A stretch of DNA of 64,000 nucleotides from Amycolatopsis sp. QT-25 (GTDB taxonomy: Bacteria > Actinomycetota > Actinomycetes > Mycobacteriales > Pseudonocardiaceae). Positions within the stretch are counted from its first letter, which is position 1, and every line of letters starts with the position of its first letter. Shown here piece after piece: positions 63,123-64,000 of this stretch. A model generated the notes under the pieces. It had not been told where the DNA came from. It worked only from the letters and a program-made list of their open reading frames with translations, and made no database searches. The stretch lies in NCBI RefSeq assembly GCF_029369745.1, contig NZ_CP120210.1:7316001-7380000 (forward strand), given 5' to 3'. The position numbers and the translations under genes are program-made.

Positions 63123-63592
63123 GCACCGATCTCCAGCGCGATGGCGTACACGGCGTCGGCGACTTCGGGGAGGACGGCGAACTCCGCGCCGGTCGCCTTG
63201 GTGAGGTCCCAGCCGTGGAAGACGAACTCGTCCAGCACCATGCAACCCGCCATCGACGCGGGCATCGGCCGGCCGCCGAAGGTGGTCTGGCCCTGCCACG
63301 CCTCAGCAGTGCCGAAGACGTCCACGAGCCGCGCGGTCTGCTTCTCGAGGTCACCGAGCCATTCGTCGCCGACGAGCCCCGCCTCCGCCTCACCGGAGGA
63401 CATCTCCGGGGGCGGCGCCTTGAGGCCGGCGGCTTCGAGCCAGGGGCCCCAGTGGAGAAGGTGGTTCAGCAGGGCGCGGACGTCGTATTCGGCGCACGGG
63501 GTGCGGGCGGCGAAGTCGGACTCGCCGATCTCGCGCAGGATTCCGACGAATTCCTCGGCGGCGGGGACGATCAGGGTGGCGTGTTCGGACAT
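63011..63592 (-). CDS. DinB/TIGR03086-family metal-binding protein
   Basis: A 193-residue helical protein of the TIGR03086 group, related to mycothiol-dependent maleylpyruvate isomerase. His metal ligands are in ALLNHLLHWGPWL and DEFVFHGWDLTKATG; CAEYDVRALLNHL and MPASMAGCMVLDEFVFHG are typical. The partner thiol is presumably mycothiol and the substrate is unknown. ATG 63592. The 3' end overlaps the reductase gene by 112 bases. A regulator gene is divergent 66 bases away. Confidence 0.88.
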   Translation of the reverse strand: MSEHATLIVPAAEEFVGILREIGESDFAARTPCAEYDVRALLNHLLHWGPWLEAAGLKAPPPEMSSGEAEAGLVGDEWLGDLEKQTARLVDVFGTAEAWQGQTTFGGRPMPASMAGCMVLDEFVFHGWDLTKATGAEFAVLPEVADAVYAIALEIGAQARAMKVYGDEVIVAEDATTFERALGATGRNPAWTP

Positions 63593-63658
63593 GGGGGCAT
63601 GAGTTCACGGAACCCCGCGCACCGTCTTGAAGAAACGCGACAGGGCTAGGTTGGGTGG

Positions 63659-64000
63659 GTGAGCGGGCACCGGATCCCGGCGGGGATCGTCGACGCGCGG
63701 CAGGCGAAGTTCGACCTCGTCCGCCATCGGCCCGCTCCGGCGCTGCGCCCGTTCGTCGACCACCACTGGGTGCTGCGCTGGGATCTGGGCGGCGGTCCGC
63801 CCCACGAACAGGTGGTACTGCCCAATCTCGCGGTGCACGTCACGTTCTTCCGCGACGCGGAAGGCGCGTTCGGACCGGCGAAACGGCCTTTCCGCTACAC
63901 CGTCGCCGGCCGGGACCGAGGTATCGGCGTGCGATTCCGGCCAGGGGCTTTCCGGGCATTCCTCACCGGCCCGGTCACGATGATCTCCGGCGGTTCCGTT
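63659..64000 (+). CDS. AraC-type regulator, N-terminal part (cut by window edge)
   Basis: GTG 63659 opens a frame without stop to the window end, 114 codons. It begins VSGHRIPAGIVDARQ and continues with the DUF6597-like ligand domain seen at the front of AraC-type regulators (RPFVDHHWVLRWDLGG, VVLPNLAVHVTFF, VGRDRGIGVRFRPGAF-like region). The DNA-binding domain would lie beyond 64,000. It is divergent from the DinB-like gene, the usual relation of a regulator to its target. Confidence 0.75.
   Translation, partial: MSGHRIPAGIVDARQAKFDLVRHRPAPALRPFVDHHWVLRWDLGGGPPHEQVVLPNLAVHVTFFRDAEGAFGPAKRPFRYTVAGRDRGIGVRFRPGAFRAFLTGPVTMISGGSV

Overview
The window is a GC-rich actinobacterial chromosome segment with a gene order that fits Pseudonocardiaceae, most likely Amycolatopsis (inference from synteny and codon use, not from a database search). 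Its backbone matches the mycobacterial carD-lpqE-radA ... carbonic anhydrase-mutY ... alpha/beta hydrolase-mhuD ... clpC neighbourhood: carD, ispD-like, ispF, cysS and rlmB (11.7-17.5 kb), lpqE-like and radA (9.2-11.4 kb), a short beta-carbonic anhydrase and mutY (34.6-36.0 kb), hydrolase and mhuD (45.1-47.7 kb) and clpC (59.3-61.8 kb). disA, which follows radA in mycobacteria, is not in the window. No rRNA, tRNA, insertion sequence or CRISPR array was recognised.

Layout. 0-5.4 kb: ThrE-type exporter, otsA, and an otsB fused to a GH15 domain (trehalose metabolism). 5.5-8.7 kb: a sialidase-fold protein coupled to a MoaD/ThiS protein, a secreted GH6 cellulase and a secreted C39-like protein. 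8.7-17.5 kb: the radA/lpqE/carD/isoprenoid/cysS/rlmB core, with two tandem F420-type PPOX proteins and a HAD hydrolase inserted. 17.5-21.7 kb: MBOAT acyltransferase, HIT protein, a divergent hydrolase/TetR pair with a clear operator, and a decayed transglutaminase gene. 21.8-24.4 kb: a cassette of unknown function (two-TM protein, cupin-like protein, HD phosphohydrolase). 24.5-30.5 kb: class II aldolase, DivIVA-domain coiled coil, two and a fraction DUF445 proteins, and an AlgX-like protein that could partner the MBOAT. 30.6-36 kb: znuABC with a Zur-like box, LacI regulator, carbonic anhydrase, mutY. 36-45 kb: secreted amidase, MFS exporter, an M1 peptidase homologue with a destroyed active site, then a compact cyclodipeptide synthase-permease-LysR operon facing a second LysR gene, rhodanese and secreted thioredoxin. 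45-57 kb: a second M1 protein, mhuD, SIR2, an EEP nuclease-like membrane protein, a drug-type ABC exporter, a large AfsR/SARP regulator, a third M1 protein and pcp. 57-64 kb: membrane-anchored Hsp70-like protein, clpC, an iron-box-controlled FhuF-type reductase, a DinB-like protein and the start of an AraC-type regulator.

Most notable: (1) a three-gene cyclodipeptide synthase operon with overlapping stop/start codons, in which all six AlbC reference residues checked sit at a constant offset of 11; (2) two intergenic arrays made of 21-bp units, each arranged as direct copies followed by inverted copies (58,969-59,222 and 39,916-40,034); (3) three M1 paralogues, one of them a predicted pseudoenzyme; (4) an IspD homologue without the CTP-binding signature; (5) the unexplained 21.9-24.4 kb cassette; (6) two families of intergenic hairpins reused at several gene ends.
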